Origin: Durusdinium trenchii
Lineage: Eukaryota > Sar > Dinophyceae > Suessiales > Symbiodiniaceae
Direction: 5' to 3'
Assembly: GCA_963970005.1 (NCBI GenBank)
Contig: CAXAMN010023306.1
Coordinates: forward strand, 522,159 to 586,158
Length of the DNA stretch: 64,000 nucleotides
Part shown: positions 51,981 through 62,374 of the stretch, one piece after another
Layout: every line of letters starts with the position of its first letter
Position numbering within the stretch: position 1 is the stretch's first letter
Notes under the pieces: model-generated
Seen by the model: only the letters and a program-made list of their open reading frames with translations
The model's database searches: none
Told to the model about the DNA's origin: nothing
Made by a program: the position numbers and the translations under genes

Positions 51981-53800
51981 CTCAGATCGTTACTGAGTGA
52001 TAGTTCTTGAGCATATGCCTATATATACATCTGAGTATCATCTGGTGGTTGATCAACGGGCTGGTCAAGTCCTTCTAAAATGAACCAAACCCCAACGCAA
52101 ATGGCTCGGTAGAGTATGGTTTGTGAGGGGATGTGATGGGCTCCCGGCACAGGTTCCTGAGGTTCCTGTGTGGAGGTCAAGCGCCGACTTTCACAAGTTG
52201 CAACATCTGGCTATCGGCCATCAGCCCCACAACGCCAAGACCGGGCTTCTCACCACGCACCACTAGAAAAGAACTTGACCAAAGACTTACGTAGCTTGCA
52301 ACATGTGAAATAGCTGGCGGATAGAAATTGACACAACACTCAGAGTCATGACTCCTATATAAACCCCCCCGGGTTTAGGTAGTCCCTCCCGAGAAGGAGG
52401 TTTGGAGGGTCTAACGGTCTAACTGTCTAACCTTTTCAAAGGTTCTTGGAGCCCCATATGGCATGTGGCTTGTGGCACAAAGGATGCACAGGGTCAAACC
52501 GAGCTGCCTCTTGCTCTCGCATTCGCTTCATCTGCTGGACAAAAATAGGCCTAAACTGGTCTCGCAAGCGAGGCATGTTGCGGGTGTACCAGTCGTCGCT
52601 GTATTCCTGGCATGCTGAGTGTCAACTGGCAGGGAGGCCATATGCCCCCAAAATAACGGTCCCGGTGACAGTCCCTGGACCACAAAGCTGTGATGTTCAG
52701 TCGATGAAACCGTGACAGCAACTGCACGACTTCAATGAGAAGTGCTGGGCCAGCCTTGTGAAAGTCCCGAATCCACTGCCACATGGCTCTCTGCTCAACC
52801 TCGGGAGAAGGAGGTGGTCCTGACACAGACCCCTACAAACCGCCATTCGCAGTCGCTGGGACGAATGTCCTCCCAAACACAAATATACTGACTCCTAAAT
52901 TCCTGACTGAGACTGACATGATAATGAGGTCTTTAATCATACCGCCAACAAGATCTTAGGGCACAACGCACACTCACACATACTCACATGATTTTCCTCG
53001 CACGTTCTTCGGGCCAGTTCAGTCCTGAAATGCCATGATCTACGAGCCATTGCTCCAGGTCTTTGCGCATGACCTCGTTGCAATCCTTCTGTGACTCGGT
53101 GGTGGGGCAAGCCACGCCGGCGCCCTGCAAAACGCCCCTCTGGTCATCCGTGCCTGGGAGAAGGCCGGGGTATCCCTGAAGATCTTGTACTCCTACAACA
53201 TCCTACAACCACATTGTTACTACTAGTAACAAGTGCCGGGCTAGTAGTAACAGGTGCCTTACTAGTAGTAACAATGTTTGCTATTAGAGACAAGTGCCTT
53301 ACTACTAGTAACAAAAGGAATTTAATTAGAATTGCAATTACATGTGGCTCCCACAGTCGAAAAGACCGTAGAACCCCTGTCCGCAGGGCACACCACCGCC
53401 ATGGTTGCAAGCTTGTCTCTGGAATGCTAATGGGGGGATGCCTTTCACATACCCAGTTGAAGAATCATCATGGATCATCCATCTGTAAAGAATGGCGAAG
53501 GGGTGCTTCCATGAACTACCTGCTCGACAGCCACAGTAGGCATGCCACTCCACATGGAGGGGATGTGTTGCCATGGTTCTACATGGAAGATCGATGTTGG
53601 AGACCGTTCCGACTGCACCAGCTCCGGTGGCCTCTGATCAACACACAGGCACCCACACCGAGTTCATTCAGAGTTGGCTTGCGAACTCCGATCTGACAGT
53701 GGGCACAACTGGATATATAATTGTGCAAATGCTTTTTGTCCATCAGGCTCAACCCCCAGGATAGCTTCAACATCTTCAAAGCTCAAAGGTGACAGAACGA
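51861..53800 (-). CDS. Minus-strand gene ending in clathrin-box-like motifs
   Basis: Exons: about 53673-53800 (EDVEAILGVEPDGQKAFAQL), 53343-about 53432 (CNHGGGVPCGQGFYGLFDCG, donor GTAATT), 52988-53192 (GTTGTAG acceptor, GTGAGT donor; RKDLEQWLVDHGISGLNWPE), about 52690-52819 (AMWQWIRDFHKAGPALLIEV), about 52470-52606 (RLRDQFRPIFVQQMKRMREQ) and 51861-51980, the C-terminus with GDLLDLGPYTPQQ and DLLDM then TGA. The two DLLD(L/M) boxes resemble clathrin-binding or adaptor-tail motifs. Whether all exons form one gene is not proven. If so it may be an endocytic-type adaptor. Confidence 0.5.
52988..53192 (-). CDS. Strong exon of the 51.9-53.8 kb gene
   Basis: A 205-nt exon with acceptor GATGTTGTAG|G and consensus donor GTGAGT. 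The text is CPTTESQKDCNEVMRKDLEQ. The intron just upstream holds repeat cluster copy 4. Confidence 0.65.
53215..53312 (+). repeat. Dispersed TAGTAACAAG repeat cluster, copy 4
   Basis: Five units of (C)TAGTAACAAGTGCC/TAGTAGTAACAA. The cluster lies 23 bp from the acceptor of the 52988-53192 exon, read on the minus strand. Confidence 0.8.
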
Positions 53801-54142
53801 CATATGTGACATATTCAATATTGTTCAATGAACCCCTGGTTACCCCTGGTCAACGAATGCCGTTTTCTCGCCAAGGTAGATCTGTACAAAGCACTGCAGG
53901 TATCTATGCACACCTCAGCTATGAATAGATTCAAGCAACGTTGCCAAGAATTTAACATGGCCTTTCTGCATTGGCCACTTGCAACCATCGTTCAATCAGG
54001 AAACGCAAGGAGGGCATCATGGCCGAAGCTTGGAGATGGCAACGTCATGGCCGTCTCCAGTCTCCCCCCACTATCAGGATGTGCCACAAGATATGCCAGT
54101 TCTGTTTCCAGCCTGATGAAGGAATCCAAGTAGCTGCCCAGC

Positions 54143-54262
54143 TCATCCGAAGAGCTGCCAATCCACAATCCTGAATGATTTTAAGAGGTGAGCGAACATG
54201 TCTGCACTCTCTGCATGTGAGTGCCCTGGATCATTCAGGGTGATGAGGATGTCGGTGGTCAC
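54143..54262 (-). CDS. MOG1: MOG1 exon 3
   Basis: Thirty-nine codons plus TGA after CGTCGCCAG. TTDILITLND and the terminal DWQLFG match the family end. Confidence 0.9.
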   Translation of the reverse strand: MTTDILITLNDPGHSHAESADMFAHLLKSFRIVDWQLFG

Positions 54263-55540
54263 CTGGCGACGAAAAGGCAAAACAGTTCTTCATCCAACCC
54301 CCAACTCCCTGCTGGTTGCATGATCATATTGGTCTCGCATACAAACGAGCAAACAGTAAATAACTGTAAATATAGGCAATTTACCTAATCGCCCAGCTTC
54401 GGGCTTTGGCATTTAACCTTGAATTGTAAGCCGATTTTTGATGTCCAAGACCGCCATGCACGGAGGTTCAAAAGGCCTGCGTAGGGGAAAGCCCCAACTC
54501 TGATGGCCAGAAGCAAATGCCAACAAACATGCTCTAAGGATCTCTAAGAAAACCCCAAGCCCTTGGATTTCAACGCCGTGCATCCACCCTCCATTTGGTC
54601 CTGGAGGGGACGGAGGGGAATAGAACATGTCGTTTAGGAAATGCCAAAGGGGTCGATTTAGATTTGGTTCCATATGGCCATATTATATGGTTCCATATCC
54701 CTATTGCTTGTACACCTGGGGGCAATCCCTCTATTATATAATCCAAACGTCATCTGATCCCAACCTCTGGCAGGCGCAGGACAGCCGCATAGATCTGCAC
54801 TGGGTCCACACGCTCCTCCTTAAACTTCGCCACCATTTGCTGTCCCACCGCCATGAAGGCTCTGCAGCCGAGGTGGGGCACCTTTTCAATTTGGAGTGGA
54901 ACAATGCCCAACATCACGGGATCCGAACTCGCAATACAATACATGTCTGTTTGTATGTCGTATGTTTGTTTGTCATTGTCATTGTTCGTTCGTTCGTTCG
55001 TTCGTTGGTTTGTTTGTTTCTTTGTTTGTTTTCTTGCTTGCTTGCTTGCTTGTTTGTTTGTGCGTGTCCGTTTGTCGTCATTTCAACAATTTGGGAGGGG
55101 GTGCGGGAGGGTGCAATGCCTTCCCCGCAATGGCACTGAAGGTACGCTGTATTATTTGTGTATTCATGGTATCTATGTATATATGTAATTATGTCCTTTA
55201 TATATATATATAGGACGGTCTCTTCACATGTGCGTAGGTATGCATCCCCTGGCATATATACATCTTGATACGGGACTATATATATATGTGTTCCGCCGAG
55301 AAGCATACACACCTCAAACACCCATGTAAGTAGGTATGTTATGTTATTATGTTATGTAGTGTAGTGTAGTCTAGTCTATGTATAAATATATTGTATGTAA
55401 GTATGTATGTGCATGTTTATGTATGTATCTTGCATGTATGGGTATATATGGGTATACATGTTTGTGTATGTATGTAGTGTAGTGTAGTGTAGTGTAGTGT
55501 ATATTGTATGTATGTATGTATGTATGTATGTAGGTATGTA

Positions 55541-55575
<35 letters not shown>

Positions 55576-55972
55576 GTATGTGTATGTGTATGTATGTATG
55601 TAAGTATGCTGGGGCTCCCAGTCAAACAATGAGCCAAACGCCCCCCAAAACATCCCAAACCTACCCTGCACGTCCACGTCTTGGCCAGAAAGCCTCTTCC
55701 GGCGCCAAAGGTTTCGTGTGCAAGACCTTAGCCTCTGTGGCTTCATTGAAGGAGGCCAAGTCGTTGAGGAAGAATTCCATGGCTTCGGTGTCTGGCACCT
55801 CCTTCTGCTCCAAAACCTCGATAATGACACTCCGGTCACTGGATGTATCCACCCACACCTCCTGGTGATCTGGCACCTCTCGGAAGTTGCTGGCATCAGC
55901 ATAAGACTTGGGCAACTCGGTGAGCATGGCCCCGCCATACAATGGCACCTCTTGAGCCTCGACCTCACCCAT
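54143..55972 (-). CDS. MOG1: MOG1 / RANGRF-type Ran-binding nuclear import factor
   Basis: Complete gene of three exons: 55694-55972, 54765-54881 and 54143-54262, all in phase 0, giving 171 aa plus stop (family usual about 185-220). MOG1 binds nuclear Ran and promotes nucleotide release during protein import. Family landmarks in order: VPLYGGAML, REVPDHQEVWVD, DRSVIIEVLEQ, then AVGQQMVAKF, RLPE|VTTDILITLND and the end SFRIVDWQLFG. Intron 2 has GT-AG borders (GAG|GTTGGG ... GCCAG|GTG). Intron 1 fits best with a GC donor (GAAGAG|GCTTTC) and AAAAG|G acceptor; a GTAGGT at 55659-55664 is the alternative but breaks the phase. The start is chosen at ATG 55972, where homology begins; a GTG is also in frame at 56002. 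Intron 1 is filled with tetranucleotide repeats. Confidence 0.9.
54482..54513 (+). repeat. Hairpin-bearing dispersed repeat, copy 2
   Basis: AGGGGAAAGCCCCAACTC then TGATGGCCAGAAG. It matches 40268-40303 over about 31 bp with four differences. Located in MOG1 intron 2. Confidence 0.7.
54765..54881 (-). CDS. MOG1: MOG1 exon 2
   Basis: Thirty-nine codons between AAAAG (54882-54883) and GTTGGG. Text CRAFMAVGQQMVAKFKEER and LRLPE, matching the second half of the family. Confidence 0.88.
54984..55075 (+). repeat. (GTTC)n / (GTTT)n / (GCTT)n microsatellite
   Basis: GTTCGTTCGTTCGTTCGTTG, then GTTTG and CTTGCTTGCTTGCTTG runs in MOG1 intron 1. The ORFs across it (Cys/Leu/Val or Lys/Gln/Asn-rich) are artefacts. 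Confidence 0.9.
55325..55610 (+). repeat. (GTAT)n / (GTAGT)n microsatellite block
   Basis: Long imperfect TATGTATG, GTAGTGTAGTGTAGTGTAGT and GTATGTGTATGTGTATGTGT runs in MOG1 intron 1. Confidence 0.9.
55694..55972 (-). CDS. MOG1: MOG1 exon 1
   Basis: Ninety-three codons from the ATG. Carries the conserved L-(F/Y)-G-G-A core and the VPDHQEV motif. Confidence 0.9.
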
Positions 55973-55992
55973 CTTCGTCTTCACTAACTGAG

Positions 55993-56008
55993 CTTGAGCC
56001 ACATCTGG
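55993..56008 (-). other. Possible relic of the dinoflagellate spliced leader
   Basis: Minus strand CCAGATGTGGCTCAAG, 21 bp upstream of the MOG1 start codon. The last eight bases match the 3' end of the dinoflagellate trans-spliced leader (GGCTCAAG) and the preceding CCA aligns with one extra base. An eight-base match is expected about twice in 64 kb by chance. Confidence 0.25.
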
Positions 56009-56164
56009 TCAACAGTTGGCCAACATCAAACATACCAACCAAGGAAGGTCTGTAAGTGCAGTTCAACCATCTGGAATCATCATGACCTTCCTACTGCACC
56101 ATCTTTCGACTGACATACTGATTCTACTGGGCTACGGCTACGGGATGACCTCTGTCGCGGAGGG

Positions 56165-56225
56165 AGGTTGCTTTATGACCCTCCATGACCCATGTTTCGA
56201 TGACCCTCCATGACCCATCTTCCAA
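56165..56225 (+). repeat. Tandem repeat ATGACCCTCC / ATGACCCAT
   Basis: TTTATGACCCTCCATGACCCATGTTTCGATGACCCTCCATGACCCATCTTCC: two copies of an approximately 25-bp unit. No gene attached. Confidence 0.7.
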
Positions 56226-56299
56226 GTTTACAAAATTGCAAGGGCTGATGCAGGGCAAAAGAAGTTCCGAAAACAACTCATGGATCCCTGCCATTCAAA

Positions 56300-57140
56300 T
56301 CATTCAGTCTGGCCTTGGCTCAGCTGCTCTCGCGTGTTCCTCTTGTTGAGGTCCAGTCGCACGGGCAACGGCGTCTTTCGGTACACCGATTCCGACATGG
56401 ACCCGCCCCCCGGCGCGCTACGTGAGCGGACGAAATCCTCTGGAGAAATGGCCACGGAGATCAAAGGGGTAGTGGAGAAGACCGATTGCCTGGTTCCTAA
56501 ACAGTTTGTAGTGGGCATAGCACCACCCTCCGCAAAGAGTGCCTGGGTCCAAGAGTGGCGATGAAGATCTTTCAGGATGTGGCAGTCTTCGGGATCCCCG
56601 TGTGGTTTAAGAATCAGATCGCTCACCAGCCACGTCGCTCTTCCTCACCAGGTCTTACTAGCGCCGGGTTTAACTCACATCAGGCGGTGTAAAGTCACAT
56701 CTCCCAATGGTACAGAGCCAAAACCAAGAAGTCACATCATGTTTGGTAAGTCACATCAGTTAGTGCAAAACACAATGGCACTGAGGTTTTCAGTACTGCG
56801 TTATGTTATACCCCCAAGTGGCCAAAGCCCTGCGCACAATCATCTATTAGCAAGAAAAACTTCCCAAACTAAAAGAAAAGGCAACGATATCCTACTGGCA
56901 CAGCCACAACGAACCAGATCCAGTTGCAAGCCCTGGCTGCCCCAAATCTAATGGGGCACCACCCTCCCGAACCCAGTCCCCCCAAGGTTCCCAAACCTGT
57001 GTCCATCGAATCGGGTCCCGTTGTCTGGGCGGTCGCACTGATGTGCTCGTCAAAAAGCATGAAGGTCCGCAGTTCAGGACCGTCCTGGAGTCCGGTCGGA
57101 GACCGCATGGCTGGTGGAACCGGTCGGCGAAGCGGGAGAA
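56300..57140 (-). CDS. Minus-strand gene upstream of MOG1, unknown
   Basis: Two strong blocks. About 56995-57140 (SPTGLQDGPELRTFMLFDEH) runs into a GACACAG|GTTTGG donor. 56300-about 56600 (TQALFAEGGAMPTTNC, then VYRKTPLPVRLDLNKRN) ends in TGA. Ser/Thr/Pro/Arg-rich. It lies 300 bp upstream of MOG1 on the same strand. Family not recognised. Confidence 0.5.
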
Positions 57141-58051
57141 GCGAAACCCTGATGGTTTGAAGCGGGTCTTTGCTCACTTTCTTGACTTGACTTGACGTTA
57201 TACTGAAGCAGACTTCCTGAGAAATCCGCACAACTTCTTCGCTGACCTCAACGAAAAAATTACACACGCGCACACACACACACATATATATATATATATC
57301 AAACAAGATCTATAACAAAAGGATGGGGCCTCAAAATACAAGAGGCCGTGGGCAAAGAACACCCGTGTCAAAGGCTTCCAGCAGGAAAGCTTGTCTCAAT
57401 GTGGACCCCATGCAAAAGAACAATTTCTCTAAATGGGCAAATCCCACGCGCATGTTCTCAATAATTTAGGTTGGTCCGAAACTTTCAACCTCAAAGAGTC
57501 TTTTACATTCTTGGCCTTCTTGCAGCTGAACGTGGAAACTGTTTGGTTTTCTACGAACATCAAGGGTGTCCAAACGCCATCCGAGCACTTCTATGTTTTG
57601 ACCCTGGTGTAAATTTCACTGTTCTGAGTATTTCACATGCAGAATGAGAATCTGGGCTTTGTCAAAATGACAGCCAGCTTTCCCCAAAGACTGGCGCTGA
57701 TGATTCTTCTTGGGATCACAAGTCGATCCTCTCAAGAGTGGTGATGGCAGGCAAGTCTTGGAGTTCAAGTGCCGCCCGAATCATCAAAGCCTGGACCTAG
57801 ACAGAACCTCTGCCCAAATGGAACGAGTCACCGTTCTGTAATTTGAACGTAGTTGAACAGTTTTTGTTCAGTCTATATATATATAATATGCAACTGCGAA
57901 CTTTGTACGTGACTGGCCGCTACCCCCGCATAAGTAGTACTGTTGCTGTGGCACTGTAGAATGACAAGTCACAGTCTGACAAGCCACAAAAACCTTCACA
58001 TTTCACATCCAGTCCTTTGGCGCGGCAGAGAAGACCGCGCTGGCCTCTTGT

Positions 58052-58139
58052 ACCTGCACACACGTTCTCTCGCACAGGACCCCCCTTCTGGCTTTGCATG
58101 GCTTTGCTATCCACACCTTGCACTACAAGGCAACCCGCC
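58052..58139 (-). CDS. Minus-strand exon
   Basis: Bounded by GGCTTGCAG|G and GCAG|GTACAA. The text is LVVQGVDSKAMQSQKGGPVR. It may belong to the gene at 58.2-59.2 kb or to the one ending at 56300. Confidence 0.45.
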
Positions 58140-58169
58140 TGCAAGCCAAGGGCTGGATGCTTGTGCATC

Positions 58170-59150
58170 CTAGGCGCTGAAAGCAAACATCAATTGCCTT
58201 CCAGTCATAACAGCCAGCCGAAATCGATCCAAATACCCAGCTCCCTGCACTCCGAAAGGAATTGAATAAACACCTCCAACAGCTCTCAAGTCTCCAATTC
58301 TCGGCCGACACTGCCAACCGAGCTCACACTGCGTCGAAGCAACGGGTCTCCCACTGGGAGAGTCACAACCACCAAGGGCGGTGCCAAACAAGACCAAAGC
58401 CTAGAGAATTTGTGGCGCCAAGGGCCAAGGGATCAGTGACTCAGTGAGTTGCTGAGATCAACTCGGATTCTGCTGAGATTGGGCGCCAAGCAGAAATAGT
58501 AACAAGAACCAAAGAATCGTACAGTCGTGAGATTTGTCAGATATCAGGGGAGAACCGTCAAAAAAGCACCTCGCAACCTAGCCTTGTGACAGATTGACAC
58601 AGTGAGCCACATGCAATTCACCACGAATGTAGACTGTCGATTCTTGATTGACTTTAACCCCCATATGAAGATCGAGGTCTTTACAATCCATGTCTCAAGG
58701 GAATCATAAATCAATCCTAAATGCTTTCCCACCCACCCCGGTCCATTGACCATAGCCCCCGGTCCATTCGCCAGGGCGCCGGTACGGCGCTCCTTTCGCG
58801 CCCAAGCTCTCGCACCAAAGGGCGCCCAAGCGCAACATGGCGCGGCGGCGGCCGTTGGGGCCGGGAGGGTAGAGGAGGTCGAAGTAGAACTTGCCTCGGA
58901 ATTTGGAGGAAACCAGTTTCTGGATGTTTTTCCTCAGCCTACATTAAGACATACAACTCCACACGACTTCCTCGCCACGTCCACCGGTCGACCGCGAACT
59001 CCGCCCGGGCTGCGCAGGGAGACGTGAATCTGCATGAACTCCTTCAGCCCGCTGATGTCGAGCCTGGGCCATGTCGAAGCGTCCAGGCGAACCCGAACGG
59101 AATACCCGGACGGACCGTTCGGACCTCGTCCTGGTGCACGTCTGGTGCAC
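58170..59150 (-). CDS. Minus-strand three-exon gene segment, unknown
   Basis: Exons 58955-59150 (CTCCACAG|G acceptor, GTATGT donor; LDISGLKEFMQIHVSLRSPG), 58737-58889 (GGCAAG acceptor, GTGGGT donor; FYFDLLYPPGPNGRRRAML) and 58170-58400 (TTCTCTAG|G acceptor; YLDRFRLAVMTGRQLMFAF), ending in TAG. All three join in phase 0, and the first intron is only 65 nt. Third positions in the first two exons are almost all G/C. No known motif recognised. This is the best phase-checked unknown gene in the window. Confidence 0.65.
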
Positions 59151-59447
59151 CTGTGGAGCCTGGCTTGGCATCGTGCTCGGTGCTGGGTTGCGGGCTGGAG
59201 TTACGCGTGCGAACGGAGTTCAATTTATGCCTACTAGAGGTTTCCATGGGTGGTCCAAATACTGTCAACTTTGGTCATATCAGGTGACTGGAAAGATACT
59301 AATCATGCTGCTAATCTGCATGGAAGGGCCTCATGCGACCGGGCCACATCAGGCTCCTGTTTATAAGGCGTTTACAGATTTTATTACCACGTGCAATTCA
59401 CTTTTTGGTGTTGTATCAGATCATTCCAACTCCTCTGCTGAAGTAGA

Positions 59448-59625
59448 CAAGACAAGACAAGACAAAACAGGACGAGACAAGCCAAGCCGAGCAGCAGACA
59501 AGCAGCAGACAAGCAGCAGACAAGCAGCAAACAGGCACCACGCAAGCAGCAAACAAGCACCACGCAAGCGGCAAACAAGCAGCACACTGATGCACACAAG
59601 CAGCACGCAAGCAGCACATTGCACG
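59448..59625 (+). repeat. AAGCAGCA(G/A)AC minisatellite and (GACAA)n
   Basis: GACAAGACAAGACAA, then about twelve imperfect AGCAGCAGACA/AGCAGCAAACA/CACCACGCA units. On the minus strand it produces Cys/Leu/Ala-rich ORFs that should not be taken as proteins. Confidence 0.9.
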
Positions 59626-59754
59626 TTGCATGTCCTCAAAAGAGTCTAAAACCGCATAATGGAACAAGGATGTTGTGCAAACTGTCTAAGAGCATCCCGT
59701 GTAGGACTGGGTGGATCATGGCCCAAACGGCTGGTTGGTAGAAGCTGGTTCATG

Positions 59755-60837
59755 TGCGGAATGATCTGCTCGAAGACGACTCTCCCAGCTTGACTCGGAC
59801 ACGCTCCAATGCCCGAGCATGGTCCTGTTTCTTGATAGATTCAGGCCAGGGACTCTTTAAAAAATGTGCCATTCGGTGCCTAACCTGGGGACCATCCTCA
59901 ATCATCCTGAACCTTCTATTCAATGAACTATACAATCACCGGATCTTCGCCCAGAAACACCATCTTCCAAGGAATCGAATCCACTCGTCCACCGTCTTCC
60001 AAGGCGCTTGTCCTTCGGACGCTTCTGACTACCCCAGAGCGACATCCGTCGCTGCTCCTTCTCCTCCTTCTCAGGAGTTCCTGCAGACACTGCCTGAGCG
60101 ACAAAAGACGCGGCCTGTCTGACTTGAGGTATCAAAGCCCAAGGAAATGAACAACCAAATATTCCACATAAAGAAATTGTGCACAGCCTTGCTACGATCA
60201 TGGGAAGAGCTCTAAAACAAACTAAAGAATTCTAAAGACACATAGTACAGTATAGCCTGATACAGCCAGCACCTGATGCTCAAGACAACACCTCTCACCA
60301 GCTTCCTTCAAGTCAGTTTTCAAGTGATGACTGATGCATCTCAGGAACCGTGTTCGTGGGGCTACGTGGCGCGATCTTGATGTCTGGCAAGACCTGCCAG
60401 TGTTGCTTGACGAAAGGTGGCCTACCACCATCCGGTGCCCCAAAGCCATTTCCATCTGCAAAAGATACATGTTTCCATCTTGCATCATCTTACCCACGAC
60501 CTTGCATTGTGTAGCTGGTCATTCCCACCTACCCAAGCTGCAAAGTTGCATGCTGTCACATATTTCATGAGCAAAAATTACTAGTTCACAATGTTGGATC
60601 CGCAGAATTTTGTGGAAGAGCTGGGGCCCTAGTTTCTATGCAAGTTGGCTTCCTCTACTACATATACAGTATATAATAAGTCATTACGGCTTGGTTTTGG
60701 CACTGGTGGAGTGACCACGATCGGGTCACGACAACGCACGTCTGCTTGCCTCAATGGCCTCAGTATTGGGCGGGATCTCCCCACTGTCTGAGTTGTTCTC
60801 CTCGGACTCATCATCAATGATGTCCGAGTCACCTGCC
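59755..60837 (-). CDS. Minus-strand coding blocks, unknown
   Basis: Blocks: about 60749-60837 after TCCACGGCAG (acidic, DSDIIDDESEENNSDSGE; ends at a possible GC donor GAG|GCAAGC); about 60320-60460 after TCTTTTGCAG (VKQHWQVLPDIKIAPRSPTN); about 59940-60130 (two frames open, PEKEEKEQRRMSLWGSQKRP or a Trp-rich one with a single TGA); and about 59755-59915 (RMIEDGPQVRHRMAHFLKS), ending in TGA. Same strand and spacing suggest one gene. Confidence 0.45.
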
Positions 60838-61255
60838 GTGGAAACCGTGAAAGTTGGTTGTAAGAGCCCTAAGCGGCCACTGTCCACTGTAAAAAGACGT
60901 CCAAGAAGCAGAAGATGGGTCGAGAAAAAATGTTGCCCCAGTGATGGCATCACATTCCTCAATTGGAATTACTGGGATCTGGTTACGGTTAGAGGATAAA
61001 AGTATAAAACTCCCCGTTTTCTATAAGGCTTCAATGAAAAGATGCGTCCCAGGTATAGAAAGCAGGTCTCTTTACGTTTCAACATGTTGTTGTGTCTATG
61101 CAGCCACGTGGTATGCTTGCAAAAAGCCTGGCTTCTTCAGGAAGCAAAGAGTTTTCTGGAAGTCTCACAACTGGTCGATGTGCCACAATATAAATACAAA
61201 ACACACACACACACACAAGAATGCTCATCTATTCATCGTCATGTCATAATATTGC

Positions 61256-61717
61256 ATGCAATTATATAAGACGACCTATGGGCTACAGCATAAATGCCCA
61301 GCTTCCCCAGACCGTTCATCCATGTTCATCCCGCACAGGCTGCTCTTGAAGGTGAAAAGACCTCATAAGTGGAAATTTGCATCAACTATCAGTTTCTGCT
61401 GTAGTCTTTGGTCTGCTGGTCCGGGAACATACACGGCATTTCCACGTATGTCCACGTTTCTTCACCAGGGCCAAGTGGACCAGCTCTCAACATGCTCTGG
61501 ACCTAGACGGCTGTGCAGACCGGGCCTTCTTCCTCGTCCTGCAGGCAAACCGCCAAACACGAGTATAAAGGGTGTAGCGATTGGAGATAAGCATGCTTTG
61601 CATTTTGATATTGTGGAAGATTGTGGGGTGTCTCCACAATGCGAGCTCACAACAGCCATAACCGCCTTTCGGACCCACACAAGCAAAATTGAACTCAAAA
61701 TAACACATATAGTTTAA
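61256..61717 (+). CDS. Open block, strand undecided
   Basis: The plus frame (later part VAIGDKHALHFDIVEDCGVS) and the minus frame (YGCCELALWRHPTIF) are both open for over 60 codons. No splice pair distinguishes them. Confidence 0.25.
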   Translation: MQLYKTTYGLQHKCPASPDRSSMFIPHRLLLKVKRPHKWKFASTISFCCSLWSAGPGTYTAFPRMSTFLHQGQVDQLSTCSGPRRLCRPGLLPRPAGKPPNTSIKGVAIGDKHALHFDIVEDCGVSPQCELTTAITAFRTHTSKIELKITHIV

Positions 61718-62104
61718 TGAGCCACCATGAGCCACCTATACCTTGCCAATCTCTTTTCGGATACATAAGTGTTCTTTTAACAGCAATGACTCCTCATGAT
61801 GCCTCAAAGAAACCGCCGGGCATTCCGTAGTCTTGGTGACGTGGGATGTGGGTGTTTCGTTAACAGGGCACCCAAAAGTAGCAGTTCATCATCTTGATGT
61901 GTCAGCTCGAGCCTGCTCTTCCTCCTGCGCCTGGTCGGGTGGAGATGGAAACCATTTCATACCATTTCCACTGGAAGAACATCAACTCCTTTGGTTTCGC
62001 CTGCGCTGATACTTGTCTTCAGCATGTTTGACGCTGTGTTTTGGATCACTGTGCCTGTGAAAGGGCATAGTTCAAGGTTGGATGATTGAAGGATATTGAA
62101 GGTC

Positions 62105-62232
62105 CAAAGCCAGGGGTGCCTTGAGGGCCTGGAGGGTAAGGCTTCAAGGGGCTCCAACGCTCGGTTCTGAGTGCCTCGGCCATCTCTTCAGGCGTCTTTC
62201 TCCGGCAAGGGCAGCAATTCCTGAGCCAGCTT
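62105..62232 (-). CDS. Minus-strand exon with CCPC cluster
   Basis: After GCTGCCGCAG (AG at 62233-62234) the frame reads SWLRNCCPCRRKTPEEMAEA and a Pro/Gly-rich end. The CCPC cluster could be palmitoylated or metal-binding. Family not recognised. Confidence 0.5.
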
Positions 62233-62374
62233 CTGCGGCAGCAATACACATCAATGGTCAAACAGCTGCTCCACAGTTTGAAGGGGTAACATGTTTATGG
62301 AATTATGTACTTTAAAAAATTAAACTGCTTGAAGTATTTGACTACTCTTGGACCTAAAAGAGCTGCGCAATGTG

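Noticed and set aside
53971..54174. Plus-strand ORF with CHKICQFC
   Set aside because: It overlaps the MOG1 last exon region on the opposite strand. Codon bias is explained by the minus-strand frames.
55371..55658. Minus ORF rich in His/Thr/Ile/Tyr over 55.4-55.65 kb
   Set aside because: Translation of (GTAT)n microsatellite in MOG1 intron 1.
59071..59667. 192-codon plus ORF and Cys/Leu-rich minus ORFs at 59.1-59.7 kb
   Set aside because: They come from the AAGCAGCAGAC minisatellite and the opposite strand of real exons.
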